Shown here: positions 1 through 8,335 of the stretch, piece after piece | Layout of the letters: every line of letters starts with the position of its first letter | Numbering within the stretch: the stretch's first letter is position 1 | From: a virus | IMG/VR virus record: IMGVR_UViG_3300031539_000211 | Coordinates: 1-29,821 of that record | Length of the DNA stretch: 29,821 bases | Strand: one strand, 5' to 3' | Made by a program: the position numbers and the translations under genes | The notes under the pieces: generated by a model | What the model saw: only the letters and a program-made list of their open reading frames with translations | What the model was told of the DNA's origin: nothing | Database searches by the model: none

Positions 1-569
1 CCGGCGGCGCCAGCACCCTGCCATTCACCAAAGGCCGTAAGGCCCATCAGGGAGTGGGCCAGCGTGCCGTCCATCATGTAGTGCATCAAGTCGTCATCCT
101 GCACTGGCGCGTTGTTGTTGAACAAAACCTTGCGCGGGCCGGTCACGTCGGCGATGGTCGGTGTGCCTGACAGGTCATAATACCAGGGCACGTACTTGTA
201 CAAGCTGGCCAGGTCCTGGTCGATTTTGTCGGCGAGCGCGTAGGCTGCCGGACGGACGTGGTCCTCGATGATTTTCTCGCCCGTGTAAGACAATTCCTGA
301 TCGGTCAGACCAAATTTGACTTCTTGCCACTGGTTAAGCGTGATGTCCACGTACTCCGTTGCGACTGCCACGGCGGTTGCTGGGGCGCTTGCGGCCGTGA
401 ATACCGACGGCCTTCTGATACTGATCGTCTGGCCTTTGCCGAACGTTCGCCGCTCGGCGTCGTAGCCCCGGTGAATGCGGCCGGCCAGTCCCAACGCCTT
501 CTCAAGAGCAATCAAGCCTTCTTGAGCGTAGAATATCGGATCATATTTCCCTAACACATTTGTTGCCAT
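1..569 (-). CDS. Major capsid (coat) protein, P22 coat-like, partial
   Basis: The N-terminal 189 codons of a major capsid protein; the frame is open to the left edge, so the C-terminus lies outside the window. It starts at the ATG at 569, preceded by AAGGAA. The visible protein begins MATNVLGKYDPIFYAQEGLI. It then carries KGQTISIRRPSVF, an alanine/threonine-rich stretch, YVDITLNQWQEVKFGLTDQE and HVRPAAYALADKIDQDLASL. This order (KGdTISvRRP, then VTLN..vdFkLTDkEL, then PAA..LA..iD) is what I know from the P22 gp5/coat family. It lies directly downstream of the scaffold-like gene, as expected for a head module. Recognition is by motif pattern only. The alternative would be another HK97-fold coat family. 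Confidence 0.82.
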   Translation of the reverse strand, partial: MATNVLGKYDPIFYAQEGLIALEKALGLAGRIHRGYDAERRTFGKGQTISIRRPSVFTAASAPATAVAVATEYVDITLNQWQEVKFGLTDQELSYTGEKIIEDHVRPAAYALADKIDQDLASLYKYVPWYYDLSGTPTIADVTGPRKVLFNNNAPVQDDDLMHYMMDGTLAHSLMGLTAFGEWQGAGAA

Positions 570-591
570 GTTTACGGTTCCTTAAATCAGG

Positions 592-1434
592 TTATGTTTC
601 AGCAATTTGCAGGGTAGTCCCTGCTTTGGCGGCCGCTTCTTTCGCGGCGCGATACAGTTGCGGGTTCGTCGCATTCTCACGCGAGATAATGTGTTGGCCC
701 GCTCTTACCACGGGTGTGTGTGCGCCTGTAGCGCCAGTTCCCGTAGCGCCAGTGCCTGGGAAAAATGCTGCAAAAGAATCGATGCCCTTTAACTCAGCGA
801 CATGCTCCTCGACCGTCATAGGTTCAACAGAACCGCTTTTGTTGGTCAACTTAACGTTGCCCTGTTTGTCGCGGATCATCAGCTTTATGTCGCCGTTCTC
901 TTGCAGTTCAGGTTTGGTCACAGTGTCCAGGTAGTAGCTCAAATTCGGATTTGCCCCGACCTTTGCGATTGCAGCGTTAATTTCTGTCGCCTTGGATTTG
1001 TTCACGGCAGCCGTCTTCCACTTGTCCACGTCAGCTTTTTGCTTCTCAATTTCTTTTCTGAGAATCTCAGCTTCTTGCGCAGATTTTTCCTTGAACTGGT
1101 TAACGGCGGCGTCTATTTGTGCCTTGCTCTTGTCGTCGAACTTTCCGTTCGCAAACTCCTCAAGCTTGGCAATCGCATCCCTCGCCTTATCTGGCTCGAT
1201 CCCTTCATATCGCGACTCAAATTCCTTGAGTTTTTTCTCCGCACCTTTTGCCCTATCCAGGGTTTTCGATAATGAAGATTTCAAGCCAAGAACATCTTCA
1301 AGAGCAACGCCATTGACAGACTCTACATCCAGCCTGAACATTCCGTTATCCTGCTGGGTATAAAGGGACTTCAGTTCAACAGTTCCTGTCAAACCTTCTA
1401 ACGCTTTTTGATTTACTTCGGCTAAAACTGGCAT
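592..1434 (-). CDS. Capsid scaffold-like protein
   Basis: A 280-residue protein between the MuF-like gene and the coat gene, the usual place of the scaffold. The ATG at 1434 follows GAAAGGAA. The central part (about residues 55-150) is charged and heptad-like, rich in Lys, Glu and Ala (KSSLSKTLDRAKGAEKKLKE onward), consistent with a coiled coil. The C-terminal third has a glycine/threonine-rich linker (TGATGTGATGAH) and an Ala/Lys-rich tail. No protease motif is visible. The function is inferred from position and coiled-coil composition. I do not recognise a named family beyond phage scaffold/minor structural proteins. Confidence 0.7.
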   Translation of the reverse strand: MPVLAEVNQKALEGLTGTVELKSLYTQQDNGMFRLDVESVNGVALEDVLGLKSSLSKTLDRAKGAEKKLKEFESRYEGIEPDKARDAIAKLEEFANGKFDDKSKAQIDAAVNQFKEKSAQEAEILRKEIEKQKADVDKWKTAAVNKSKATEINAAIAKVGANPNLSYYLDTVTKPELQENGDIKLMIRDKQGNVKLTNKSGSVEPMTVEEHVAELKGIDSFAAFFPGTGATGTGATGAHTPVVRAGQHIISRENATNPQLYRAAKEAAAKAGTTLQIAET

Positions 1435-1562
1435 CTTGTGATTCCTTTCGGCATTCCGCCTTTTAGAAGCGTTCCGCTTCCGAGCATTCCGCCCTGACTA
1501 CTGTATCTACCGCGGGTCACGCGCCCGCCTTTTACTTTCGCTTGGAGCTGGTCCAAGCTCGG
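1435..1562 (-). other. 128-bp intergenic stretch with small hairpins
   Basis: This gap separates the MuF-like gene from the scaffold gene. It contains a perfect 6-bp stem with a 3-nt loop (GAAGCG-TTC-CGCTTC, 1467-1481) and two copies of GCATTCCGCC. After the MuF stop (TGA at 1563-1565) the same frame stays open until a TAG at 1422-1424. It encodes a Gly/Arg-rich peptide including KGGRVTRGRYSSQGG. There is no good ribosome binding site for it, so I do not call a gene. Confidence 0.4.
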
Positions 1563-2633
1563 TCAATGTTTCTTGGCCAGCTCCTTGAGCGTTAACGTCC
1601 TATTCTGTCGGTCGATGAAGTCATTTAGCTTGAGTTGACCGGAACGGAACATCCTGCCGCGAGACACGCCCAGCGCCTCATCTTGAATTTCTGCCGTTTG
1701 CTTTTTGAGCCATTCCGGGTACGTCGTCGTGTCGGCGACCTGCCCGTTCATCGACGCCCGTGTGCTGGCCGGCGCCTCTTTGGCGTCAATGCCCAACTCC
1801 TTCCAGGACCGTAAAACTGGCGCTGACGTGCAGCGGCACGAGTAGTGCGCTGGAATAGCAGGCATCTCGCCAACGGGATAGACCTTGCCATCGAGATTCA
1901 TACATTCTACGCATGTCCTGGAGTCAAGTGTCGCTAACCATTGGATCCCCTTGATCACATCGGTATTGGCTGCATAGACCTCGTCGCGTGCCAAGTGCGC
2001 GACGTTGCTCACGCTCGTCCGCACCACGGCTCGGAGACTGTGCCGGCTGGCGTTGAGAATCCCGTCCGAGTATTGAGCCGCCCGCGTCCCCTTGATCCGC
2101 CGCACAATTTTCTCGATCCCCTCGCCTTCAATCATACCCATTTGAATCTGCCGGTTAATCGCAAACGCGGTGTCCTTCGACAGCTTGCCAAACCATTCCT
2201 TGACGAGCGCGCCTTCCATCGGCTGCTGCGTGATGAGGGAGTTGAGTATGGCACTGCTCGGCGCTACGAAGTCCCAGGCTATGGGATTGACCTGCTCCAG
2301 GGTCTTAATGAGCCATGACGATTCGACGTTGGTGAAATCGCGGAGTTGCTCGTACAGCTTGGCTTCCATTGCCTTGTAGTGTTCGCGTATCAGCTCGCCA
2401 TTGTGTTTGAACAGCGTCTGGAGTTGCTTAGACGCTCCGGTGACGCGCTGCAGACTGCTCTCGATCTTGGCCATCAGCTCGGGCTGCATTTCGCGGTTGA
2501 ATTGGGCCATGACCTGCTCGACCAACTGCGTCTTGTACCGCTCCAGATAGAGGGCGTGACGAATCGCTCGGTCGGCGACCATCTCATTGACGGTCTGCGG
2601 AAGCTCGCTCAGTTTGTCAGCGCCGATGGGCAT
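1563..2633 (-). CDS. Phage Mu F-like minor head protein
   Basis: A 356-residue minor head protein located immediately after the portal gene. Near residues 235-270 it has the diagnostic MuF C-terminal pattern: TLDSRTCVECMNLDGKVYPV, followed by PAHYSCRCTSAP. In this family these paired Cys/His residues are characteristic. The preceding region (about residues 170-230, RQIQMGMIEGEGIEKIVRRI and VRTSVSNVAHLARDEVY) is the usual helical part before that motif. The ATG at 2633 directly abuts the portal stop and has GGAGG eight bases upstream, inside the portal gene, so translation is probably coupled. Family members are incorporated into the prohead with the portal; the exact role here is inferred. 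Confidence 0.88.
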   Translation of the reverse strand: MPIGADKLSELPQTVNEMVADRAIRHALYLERYKTQLVEQVMAQFNREMQPELMAKIESSLQRVTGASKQLQTLFKHNGELIREHYKAMEAKLYEQLRDFTNVESSWLIKTLEQVNPIAWDFVAPSSAILNSLITQQPMEGALVKEWFGKLSKDTAFAINRQIQMGMIEGEGIEKIVRRIKGTRAAQYSDGILNASRHSLRAVVRTSVSNVAHLARDEVYAANTDVIKGIQWLATLDSRTCVECMNLDGKVYPVGEMPAIPAHYSCRCTSAPVLRSWKELGIDAKEAPASTRASMNGQVADTTTYPEWLKKQTAEIQDEALGVSRGRMFRSGQLKLNDFIDRQNRTLTLKELAKKH

Positions 2634-4061
2634 TTAGTCCTCCAGTTCTGTGCCAACTCCCACCATGCCCAATGCCGGCCCTTCGGCCTCGATATCACTA
2701 ATCTCAGTCTCGACATTGACCGTCTCTGAGAGTATCCCTCGCCGCTTGACCTCGCGCAGGAACGTCAGACGTGACAAGTCGCTGGCCTGCCGCATTTTGA
2801 TGAGGTTGGCAATGTCCTCCGCTGCTCGCAGCCAGAGTGCAAAGTCATTGAACACATCCGCCTTGAAGTCCTCGGGCAATTCGACCTTGACCCACTCCGC
2901 TGCCAGCTTGTAGGCCCGGTACAGCAGACCCTCAAGCGTTATGACCCAGGCTTGGATATCGGAATTGGCCCGGGACTCGTCAATGCTCTGGCCGGTCGCC
3001 GTCTGTGTCCCCGTCACACGGGTAAATGGTTGCAGCCCCAGCATAACCATCTCTTCTTTCAGATCGGCGAGATCCTTGGCGCCGGCTTCAATCGCAGCCC
3101 CGCTATGCTCAACAAATTTCACGTCCGCGTTGGGATTCAGCGTAGAAATAAGTTGATTCGGACCCAAGGCAATGCCCTTGGTCTGCTCTTCATCGAAGCC
3201 TTTGACGAACAACGTCGCCGTCCGCGCGACGTGCAGGCAATTAGTTTGGTCGCTCTCGCTCTGAAAGTGTTTGCGGTTGCGTTCGGCCAGCTCTTTGAGC
3301 GGCGGCTCGCCGGTCAAGAATCCGGTCTGATTGCTGTAGGCCGTTACCAGGGGCACTTTGCCCAAGCTGTTCTTCCCGTCTTTCACGACGACGTACTCCT
3401 TGTCGTCGCCCTGTTTGGAATAAAGCCTCCATTGTTCGGGCTCGATGACCCGCACGTAGTGGACTTGCTTTTCGCCCCATTCCCCATCGGGTTCGGTTTT
3501 GGTCTCAGCGATTCGTATTTGTGTCAGCACGGGCTTGCCCGAGGCGTCCTCTTGCGTCCGCCAGCCGATGAGCTGGTCGGGCCTGACGTGAATCAGCCGT
3601 GGCCGGTAGCCCGCCGTTCTCTCTTGCTGCAAATTGGGCTTACTGCCGTCCTCGCTGACAGTAATGGGATAGTCGATGAGTACGTGTGTCACGCCGCGAT
3701 TGACCAAGTCCGCAAAGCAGTCTTTTGCCAACGCGCCCAACGCATTGCCCTGCCCGTCCACGTCGTCGGCAATGCTATCCAGCGGCTCGGTCAGTTCTCC
3801 CTGGATTGTTACCGGCCTGCTGAACGGCTTGCTGCAAATGGACTTGAACGTATCGGAGTAGGCGCCGAACAGACTGGAATTGGTCACGCGAATTTGGTAG
3901 TGGTTGATGTCCTCTTTCGGAAACTTGGGCAGATAGGTCGCCGCCCTGGCTCGCATGGCTTCGGAACCGGCCAGCAGATCATCAATCAAGCTCCATTGAC
4001 ACCTCATCGCATTATAGGCCCCGCACGGTGTATCCACTTTTGCTTCTTGTGTGTTTGCCAT
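2634..4061 (-). CDS. Phage portal protein
   Basis: A 475-residue protein between terminase and the MuF gene, where the portal is expected. It forms the dodecameric DNA channel at one capsid vertex. Recognisable features are an N-terminal Y..R...YLPKFPKED block, RPVTIQGELTEPLDS (about residue 85), GVTHVLIDYP (about 125) and a C-terminal SRANSDIQAWVITLEGLLYRAY-type helix. These resemble the DUF4055-type portal group as I remember it. The start ATG at 4061 follows the 57-residue gene at a short distance and begins MANTQEAKV. Length is typical for portals. Assignment to portal is good; the subfamily is less sure. Confidence 0.82.
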   Translation of the reverse strand: MANTQEAKVDTPCGAYNAMRCQWSLIDDLLAGSEAMRARAATYLPKFPKEDINHYQIRVTNSSLFGAYSDTFKSICSKPFSRPVTIQGELTEPLDSIADDVDGQGNALGALAKDCFADLVNRGVTHVLIDYPITVSEDGSKPNLQQERTAGYRPRLIHVRPDQLIGWRTQEDASGKPVLTQIRIAETKTEPDGEWGEKQVHYVRVIEPEQWRLYSKQGDDKEYVVVKDGKNSLGKVPLVTAYSNQTGFLTGEPPLKELAERNRKHFQSESDQTNCLHVARTATLFVKGFDEEQTKGIALGPNQLISTLNPNADVKFVEHSGAAIEAGAKDLADLKEEMVMLGLQPFTRVTGTQTATGQSIDESRANSDIQAWVITLEGLLYRAYKLAAEWVKVELPEDFKADVFNDFALWLRAAEDIANLIKMRQASDLSRLTFLREVKRRGILSETVNVETEISDIEAEGPALGMVGVGTELED

Positions 4062-4067
4062 TGTCTT

Positions 4068-4241
4068 TTACACCTTTGCACTTTCGATCTCTTGTTGGGT
4101 TCGCGCCTCCACGATGACGCCCTCGCGGACCAATACGCTCAGACGCGCCTCTTCGATGTCACTCACGATCACGTCCTGGACATCCTGCCGGCGTTGCGCC
4201 TGCTCTAAGGCGGATGTTCGTTCGACTTTCTTGCAGCCCAT
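4068..4241 (-). CDS. Small charged protein, 57 aa, unknown
   Basis: A 57-codon gene between the portal gene and the membrane-protein gene. Its ATG at 4241 has a clear AGGGAG eight bases upstream; the stop TAA is at 4068-4070. The product begins MGCKKVERTSALEQAQRRQD and ends EARTQQEIESAKV. It is charged and probably helical, with no cysteine pairs or membrane segment. The spacing to both neighbours is tight, which supports it being translated as part of the head operon. Function unknown. Confidence 0.65.
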   Translation of the reverse strand: MGCKKVERTSALEQAQRRQDVQDVIVSDIEEARLSVLVREGVIVEARTQQEIESAKV

Positions 4242-4259
4242 AGCGGCTCCCTGAAAACC

Positions 4260-4547
4260 TTATTGCCGGATCACTTTGAGCATCGCTTCCTGACTCGTCA
4301 GGATCTTCTGCTGGATGATGGTCTGCGTAGCGATGTCCCTCTGAATACTTTCAATATCTTTGTTCATACCGATAATCGCATCTTTATTGGTCTCGGCCAT
4401 AAGGTGGTATTTGGCGTCGTCTTTGCAGTTTGCTTCGACCGCGCCAGCAATCTGGGATGCGTTCCACACCGTAGCGGCCAGTGTCAGCAACAAACCGATG
4501 ACCGCAATAATGCCCAAGGTCCATTTCAGTCCGCCATTTGTTTTCAT
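4260..4547 (-). CDS. Small membrane-anchored coiled-coil protein
   Basis: A 95-residue protein with one N-terminal membrane segment (about residues 8-28, LKWTLGIIAVIGLLLTLAAT) followed by a polar helical domain with repeated acidic/lysine heptads. Only a weak purine-rich ribosome site (AGAAAG) precedes the ATG at 4547. Single-span plus coiled coil is the architecture of inner-membrane spanins and some holin-associated proteins, but its position between large terminase and portal is not the usual lysis cassette. I regard lysis or membrane attachment as a guess. No named family recognised. Confidence 0.6.
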   Translation of the reverse strand: MKTNGGLKWTLGIIAVIGLLLTLAATVWNASQIAGAVEANCKDDAKYHLMAETNKDAIIGMNKDIESIQRDIATQTIIQQKILTSQEAMLKVIRQ

Positions 4548-4567
4548 CTTCGTGGTAGTCTTTCTAT

Positions 4568-6028
4568 TTAACCTGCTTGTCGTACATTCAACGTGTAGCG
4601 TTTTGTCAGTACGCGGTAGCGCGTTTCGTCCGCAACATGGTCCTCGGTCTCTGTATCTACGTCGTCCGTGTTGCGGCTGTCACGCGGAAGCGCCGGCACC
4701 GTTCGGATGAATTGCCGGCAGGTATCGAACACATAGAGGCCCGGCCCTTCCCCGACAACGCAGTTCTTGAATCGCTTGCGCATGAGTTCCCATCCGTTTG
4801 TGCGGCTGCCGGCTTTCTTGTCGGAGGGGTTCCATCGAACGCCGAGCTTCGCCATGTCCTCGGCAATGCACATGCCGTTTTGCGTAGAGAAGATCGAGGA
4901 ATCGGCCGAGCCCGGGTGAATGCGCCGGCCCAGCACCTTCTCGAAATTGACGATCTTTCGCGCCACCTCGACGGCCAACTCTTTTGTCCCTTCGTCCGGC
5001 TTGCCCGTCCAGCCGTACAACTCAGCGATGCGGAACAGATCGCCGCGCTGCGTGCTGCGTATGGTGCCGCCCGGCAATCTCACATCGCTGCCGTCCGACT
5101 CGGCCCAGAAGCCGACGGCATAGGGCTTCGAGCTGCCCCAGTCGAAAGAGCGGTCGATATACCAAGTTTCCGGGATCTCGAAGGGTTGCACCACGTGAAC
5201 ATCGGGGTCCCACACGTCATCGAACATGCCGCCAGCAACGATGTTCCAGTCGCCTTCGAGCCATGCCTTGCGGCGGACGCCAGTTTGTGATTTGAGCATC
5301 TTGACATAGGCCGGATCGTTCTGCAGGACAATCAGATTCTCCGAGATAGACCCGTGAACCGCAACCCGTTCGATGCCCTCATCGTCCCGCACAACTATTC
5401 CCCGCGGCGCTGGGTCGATGAATCGCATCTTTACCCAGTTGTGGCCAGTTCCGTATGGATTGCATGTCGCCCGAAAGTGACGCGGAATATTGGGATTCGT
5501 GGACCGACAGACCGTTCGCATCGCAATATAGAATTCGTCATTGGGCCATAGCGTCAACTCATCAAAGCCGATCCAGGGATATTCGTGACCGTGGTAATTC
5601 CAGTAGTCGTCCATGTTCTTGCCGTAGCGGAACAACAGCATTTCGCCGTCCGGCCATACCCAGCGGTGGTCTCCTTTGTTGTACTCTGCCCCTGGAAAAA
5701 TACGCCTAAACCATTTCTTCGATTTGACAATCAATTCTTCCAAGTCGGGATATTGCCTGCGGAATATAATACCCTTCCAATCCTCCCCGTAATCTCTCCC
5801 AACAAACTGCGCGAAGTCCATCAGCAGAGCATCGCTCTTGCCGGGCCCGCGTGTCCCCTCGTAGAGGCACTCGAAAATCGGACAGGCCCCAAACGCCTGC
5901 TGGCTGCCGGGCTGGGGCGCCCAGACTACGCTGGGTCCGTCTGCTCTTTCGCCTCGCCGTTGCCGTTGGCGACTCGGTCTTTGTAAAACTGTAGCCATGC
6001 TTCCTTGTCCATCGGCGGCGCTGTGCAT
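4568..6028 (-). CDS. terL: Terminase large subunit
   Basis: The packaging motor ATPase and nuclease, 486 residues from the ATG at 6028. The Walker A is GTRGPGKS (residues 58-65) and the Walker B is IGFDEL. The nuclease domain shows DWGSSKPYAVGFW, SADSSIF and a C-terminal acidic/His block, DTETEDHVADETRY, typical of the RNase H-fold nuclease. Start choice is uncertain: the ATG at 6028 has AAGGG upstream but gives a 103-base overlap with the small terminase. The ATG at 5998 has AAGGA only three bases away. The conserved domain begins near residue 50, so both fit. It acts with the small terminase just upstream and the portal downstream. Confidence 0.95.
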   Translation of the reverse strand: MHSAADGQGSMATVLQRPSRQRQRRGERADGPSVVWAPQPGSQQAFGACPIFECLYEGTRGPGKSDALLMDFAQFVGRDYGEDWKGIIFRRQYPDLEELIVKSKKWFRRIFPGAEYNKGDHRWVWPDGEMLLFRYGKNMDDYWNYHGHEYPWIGFDELTLWPNDEFYIAMRTVCRSTNPNIPRHFRATCNPYGTGHNWVKMRFIDPAPRGIVVRDDEGIERVAVHGSISENLIVLQNDPAYVKMLKSQTGVRRKAWLEGDWNIVAGGMFDDVWDPDVHVVQPFEIPETWYIDRSFDWGSSKPYAVGFWAESDGSDVRLPGGTIRSTQRGDLFRIAELYGWTGKPDEGTKELAVEVARKIVNFEKVLGRRIHPGSADSSIFSTQNGMCIAEDMAKLGVRWNPSDKKAGSRTNGWELMRKRFKNCVVGEGPGLYVFDTCRQFIRTVPALPRDSRNTDDVDTETEDHVADETRYRVLTKRYTLNVRQAG

Positions 6029-6483
6029 AGGACGCCCGATCCCTTGATCTCGCCGCTGTGTTGAATGTGCTGAGTGTTCTGCCAGTATTTGGCCATGCGA
6101 TTGAAGAGGATCACGCAGTTGGCCCCAACGTCCGGGGGCATGTGCTTGGTGACTTTTTTGATCACGCGACGCTGGTTGCCGGTCTGTGCCTGTTGACGCT
6201 GGTTGCTCCCATCTGTGATCTCGGTTGTGATTTCGTCGTAGTCGTACCCGTTGGCGCGTTTGAGTAGGTTGTTGACAGCCAGCGCGCCGATGTCCTGTTG
6301 GGCCTTGCGGATATGCTCACGAAACTCCGGCTTGGTCGCCTTGTAATGCTCCCACGTCGAAACGCCCACGCCGAGGCTCTTAGCGATGCTCTTCTCCGTC
6401 ATGCCGCTGCGCATCCAGCCCATGATCACATCGAGGTTCGGCTCGATGTGCGTCCCGTATTTGCTCGCCCGGCGCCCACTCAT
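5926..6483 (-). CDS. terS: Terminase small subunit
   Basis: A 185-residue DNA-recognition subunit of the packaging terminase. The N-terminal part (residues 15-70) is a helix-turn-helix: IMGWMRSGMTEKSIAKSLGV followed by STWEHYKATKPEFREHIRKA, the common small-terminase pattern. The C-terminal part contains CVILFNRMAKYWQNTQHIQH. It lies directly upstream of the large subunit and overlaps it. Its ATG overlaps the preceding gene's TGA in an ATGA junction (6480-6483), so expression is likely coupled. Confident from the HTH pattern and context. Confidence 0.88.
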   Translation of the reverse strand: MSGRRASKYGTHIEPNLDVIMGWMRSGMTEKSIAKSLGVGVSTWEHYKATKPEFREHIRKAQQDIGALAVNNLLKRANGYDYDEITTEITDGSNQRQQAQTGNQRRVIKKVTKHMPPDVGANCVILFNRMAKYWQNTQHIQHSGEIKGSGVLCTAPPMDKEAWLQFYKDRVANGNGEAKEQTDPA

Positions 6484-6680
6484 TCAATCGCCCTCCGCAA
6501 GGCGAACAGGTTCCCATCCTGAAATTCCTTGAGGTCGGCGATGCACATATTCTTGAGTTCGGCCTGGGTATCGTCGGTCGGTTCGATGCTCAAGAGGTTG
6601 CGCATAGTCTCATTGATGCTGTTCTCCGCCGACTCCAGCGGGAACATATTGACGTTCGGATTGTCGCCGTCACTGGCCAT
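6480..6680 (-). CDS. Small acidic protein upstream of terminase, unknown
   Basis: A 66-residue acidic protein (MASDGDNPNVNMFPLESAEN at the start) ending in an ATGA overlap with the small terminase. The ribosome site before the ATG at 6680 is poor. The coupling to terS and the codon pattern favour a real gene. It has no cysteine motif or membrane segment. Function unknown; small acidic proteins next to terminase are common, but I cannot assign it. Confidence 0.6.
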   Translation of the reverse strand: MASDGDNPNVNMFPLESAENSINETMRNLLSIEPTDDTQAELKNMCIADLKEFQDGNLFALRRAIE

Positions 6681-6758
6681 GACCAGTTTTACGGCAGAAA
6701 GGGGGGAAATGCTTGAGTTGAGAGTGGCTATAGGGCGTATGTGGGAAGGGTTTGTGCG

Positions 6759-7003
6759 TTACTTCCTCACTACTTCGAGGGTAAGTCCGTTCTGTGACAT
6801 TGGACACTTTGCCATGATTTGGTTTTCAGAGACTCGCCGAAATCTCTCAGACCCGAATTGGGATAGTAACTTAGTGCAAAAATCCCCCAACCTATCCGCC
6901 AAGATTTTTTTGCCTGTGTCCACCATGTCTTGAACAGGGTTGGCTTCCAAGGAAATCGGGAACCATTGCGGCGCGTCAGATCAATCTCAAAGATAAAAAC
7001 CAT
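6759..7003 (-). pseudogene. Small gene apparently broken by a -1 frameshift
   Basis: A strong AAAGGAG precedes the ATG at 7003, which opens as MVFIFEIDLT. After about ten codons this frame changes to implausible, Trp- and Lys-rich sequence. The overlapping frame gives APQWFPISLEANPVQDMVDT and continues sensibly to a stop at 6759. Joining the two near 6972-6976 (one base short) gives a coherent product of about 81 residues. No slippery heptamer is present at the junction. A deletion or sequencing error is therefore more likely than programmed shifting. Function unknown. Confidence 0.55.
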
Positions 7004-7048
7004 ATCGTTGCTCCTTTCGCCCCATATCCTACCCCGATTGTTTCATAG

Positions 7049-7540
7049 CTATAGCACCTTGGACGGCTTGAGGATAAGCCTGAAAGAGCGAACGGTTGTT
7101 GGTGCATCGACCATCTGAATCTCGTAAGGCTGTATCCCCGTCGCTTCGATACCGTGCAGGGCCGCTTCCAGCAGAGCAGCGTTGAGCTCTTTCTGTGCCT
7201 CGTGGATTCTCTTGATGATGAAGGGATCGCACTCGGCAGATTCGAGCCGCTCGGTTGATTCGGATGCATCAATCGCAGACAGTCTGGTCCTTAGTATTTC
7301 ATGGCATACGGATTCTGGGTGTATGCTGTCTTTATGGTCGAGGGCTGCGACTACTCGCCTGAGAAGTCTGACGGCGTCGTTTGAGTTGTTTTCCAGTGAA
7401 ACGGAATGGCAAAGGTACGCCGGATAGGGGGGAAAGACAAACGGATCTTCGTCCTCGCTATGAATGAAGACCCTGCTATCTTCAACGCCCTGCTCTTCCG
7501 CTGCCTTTTTCAATTCGCCCCAGGTAATATCTCTGCTCAT
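7049..7540 (-). CDS. Hypothetical protein, 163 aa
   Basis: The ATG at 7540 has AAAGGG upstream. The protein begins MSRDITWGELKKAAEEQGVE, has a Pro/Tyr-rich segment (FVFPPYPAYLCH, about residue 34) and then a long helical region. The start resembles small phage proteins in which a short helix is followed by a beta hairpin, but no family is recognised. No zinc ligands or membrane segments are seen. It lies in a run of unassigned genes upstream of terminase. Confidence 0.65.
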   Translation of the reverse strand: MSRDITWGELKKAAEEQGVEDSRVFIHSEDEDPFVFPPYPAYLCHSVSLENNSNDAVRLLRRVVAALDHKDSIHPESVCHEILRTRLSAIDASESTERLESAECDPFIIKRIHEAQKELNAALLEAALHGIEATGIQPYEIQMVDAPTTVRSFRLILKPSKVL

Positions 7541-7579
7541 AATTCAACCCTTTCAGTAGTCTATTCTTTGTTCGTGATT

Positions 7580-7930
7580 CTACTCCGATTGCTGTACCTC
7601 TGCCAGGAATAAACGCAGCCCCTGGCTCGATTCTCTGACTCGCCGCCGCAGGATATTGGCGAGCTTCGTCTTTCGCTTGCCGCTGCGCAACGCGGCGATT
7701 ATATCCTCGGCGTCCTTGAACGATAACACAAGCCCCTCGATGGGTTCTGTCTTGTCGAGGTCATTGAGGATCTCCCAGAGATTAGCGTTCGTCGTCGTCA
7801 TGGCGCTAATGAGCTTGTTGCGGCACTCTTTGCAGTGCTTCTTCTCGCCGTCCATCATCCCGAGCTTGTACGCCGACGTGACGGCGTCTTTGAGTTGCGG
7901 GTCCAGCATCCCTGCTTTTATCTTGGCCAT
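7580..7930 (-). CDS. Hypothetical protein with HxxC-xxC motif, 116 aa
   Basis: The ATG at 7930 gives MAKIKAGMLDPQLKDAVTSA, with GGTGG upstream; a TTG at 7945 would add five residues. The product contains KKHCKECRNKL (about residue 31), a possible half zinc site, and a basic C-terminus (GKRKTKLANILRRRVRESS). The helical, basic composition would fit nucleic-acid binding, but no family is recognised. It follows the 126-residue gene by 24 bases. Confidence 0.6.
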   Translation of the reverse strand: MAKIKAGMLDPQLKDAVTSAYKLGMMDGEKKHCKECRNKLISAMTTTNANLWEILNDLDKTEPIEGLVLSFKDAEDIIAALRSGKRKTKLANILRRRVRESSQGLRLFLAEVQQSE

Positions 7931-7954
7931 ACTCGGTTCCACCAAAGCGTTAGC

Positions 7955-8335
7955 TTATCTGTGAAATCGTCCACTTGCAAGACCAGTATCTCTGCGCAAC
8001 GAGCTTTCGACCGCGGCGTCCAGCCCTCGCAGAATTTCCTCGATCAGCGGCCGCATCCTGCACGGCCCCGTCGCCGTCAGCAACTCGGTAATGACCGCCG
8101 TTAGTGTAAACAGCTCTTCCCAATTCAGATCGGCCAGCGTTATCGACGGCAGGCCCGGCCGCGTGGTGTCCAGAATCCAGTGCGAGCTTAGATGCAACTC
8201 CATCGCCACGGCCCGAACCTGCGGATTGCGATGCCGTGTCGCCAGCCGGATAATCGCCGTAAGCTGGAGGAACACGGGAGGCTCCATGCCACAGAGGGAA
8301 ATGCGTTCACGTCTGTCATCAACGATAACTGTCAT
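7955..8335 (-). CDS. Hypothetical protein, 126 aa, coupled to radical SAM gene
   Basis: The ATG at 8335 overlaps the stop of the radical SAM gene (ATGA, 8332-8335), so I use this start rather than the longer open frame. The product begins MTVIVDDRRERISLCGMEPP and is largely helical, with LFTLTAVITELLTATG in the middle. Translational coupling suggests it is made together with the radical SAM and AAA+ proteins. No recognised domain. Confidence 0.6.
   Translation of the reverse strand: MTVIVDDRRERISLCGMEPPVFLQLTAIIRLATRHRNPQVRAVAMELHLSSHWILDTTRPGLPSITLADLNWEELFTLTAVITELLTATGPCRMRPLIEEILRGLDAAVESSLRRDTGLASGRFHR

Noticed and set aside
2952-4208. A 418-codon plus-strand open frame
   Set aside because: It lies opposite the portal gene, has no ribosome site and no recognisable domain; it is a shadow of the codon bias of the portal frame.
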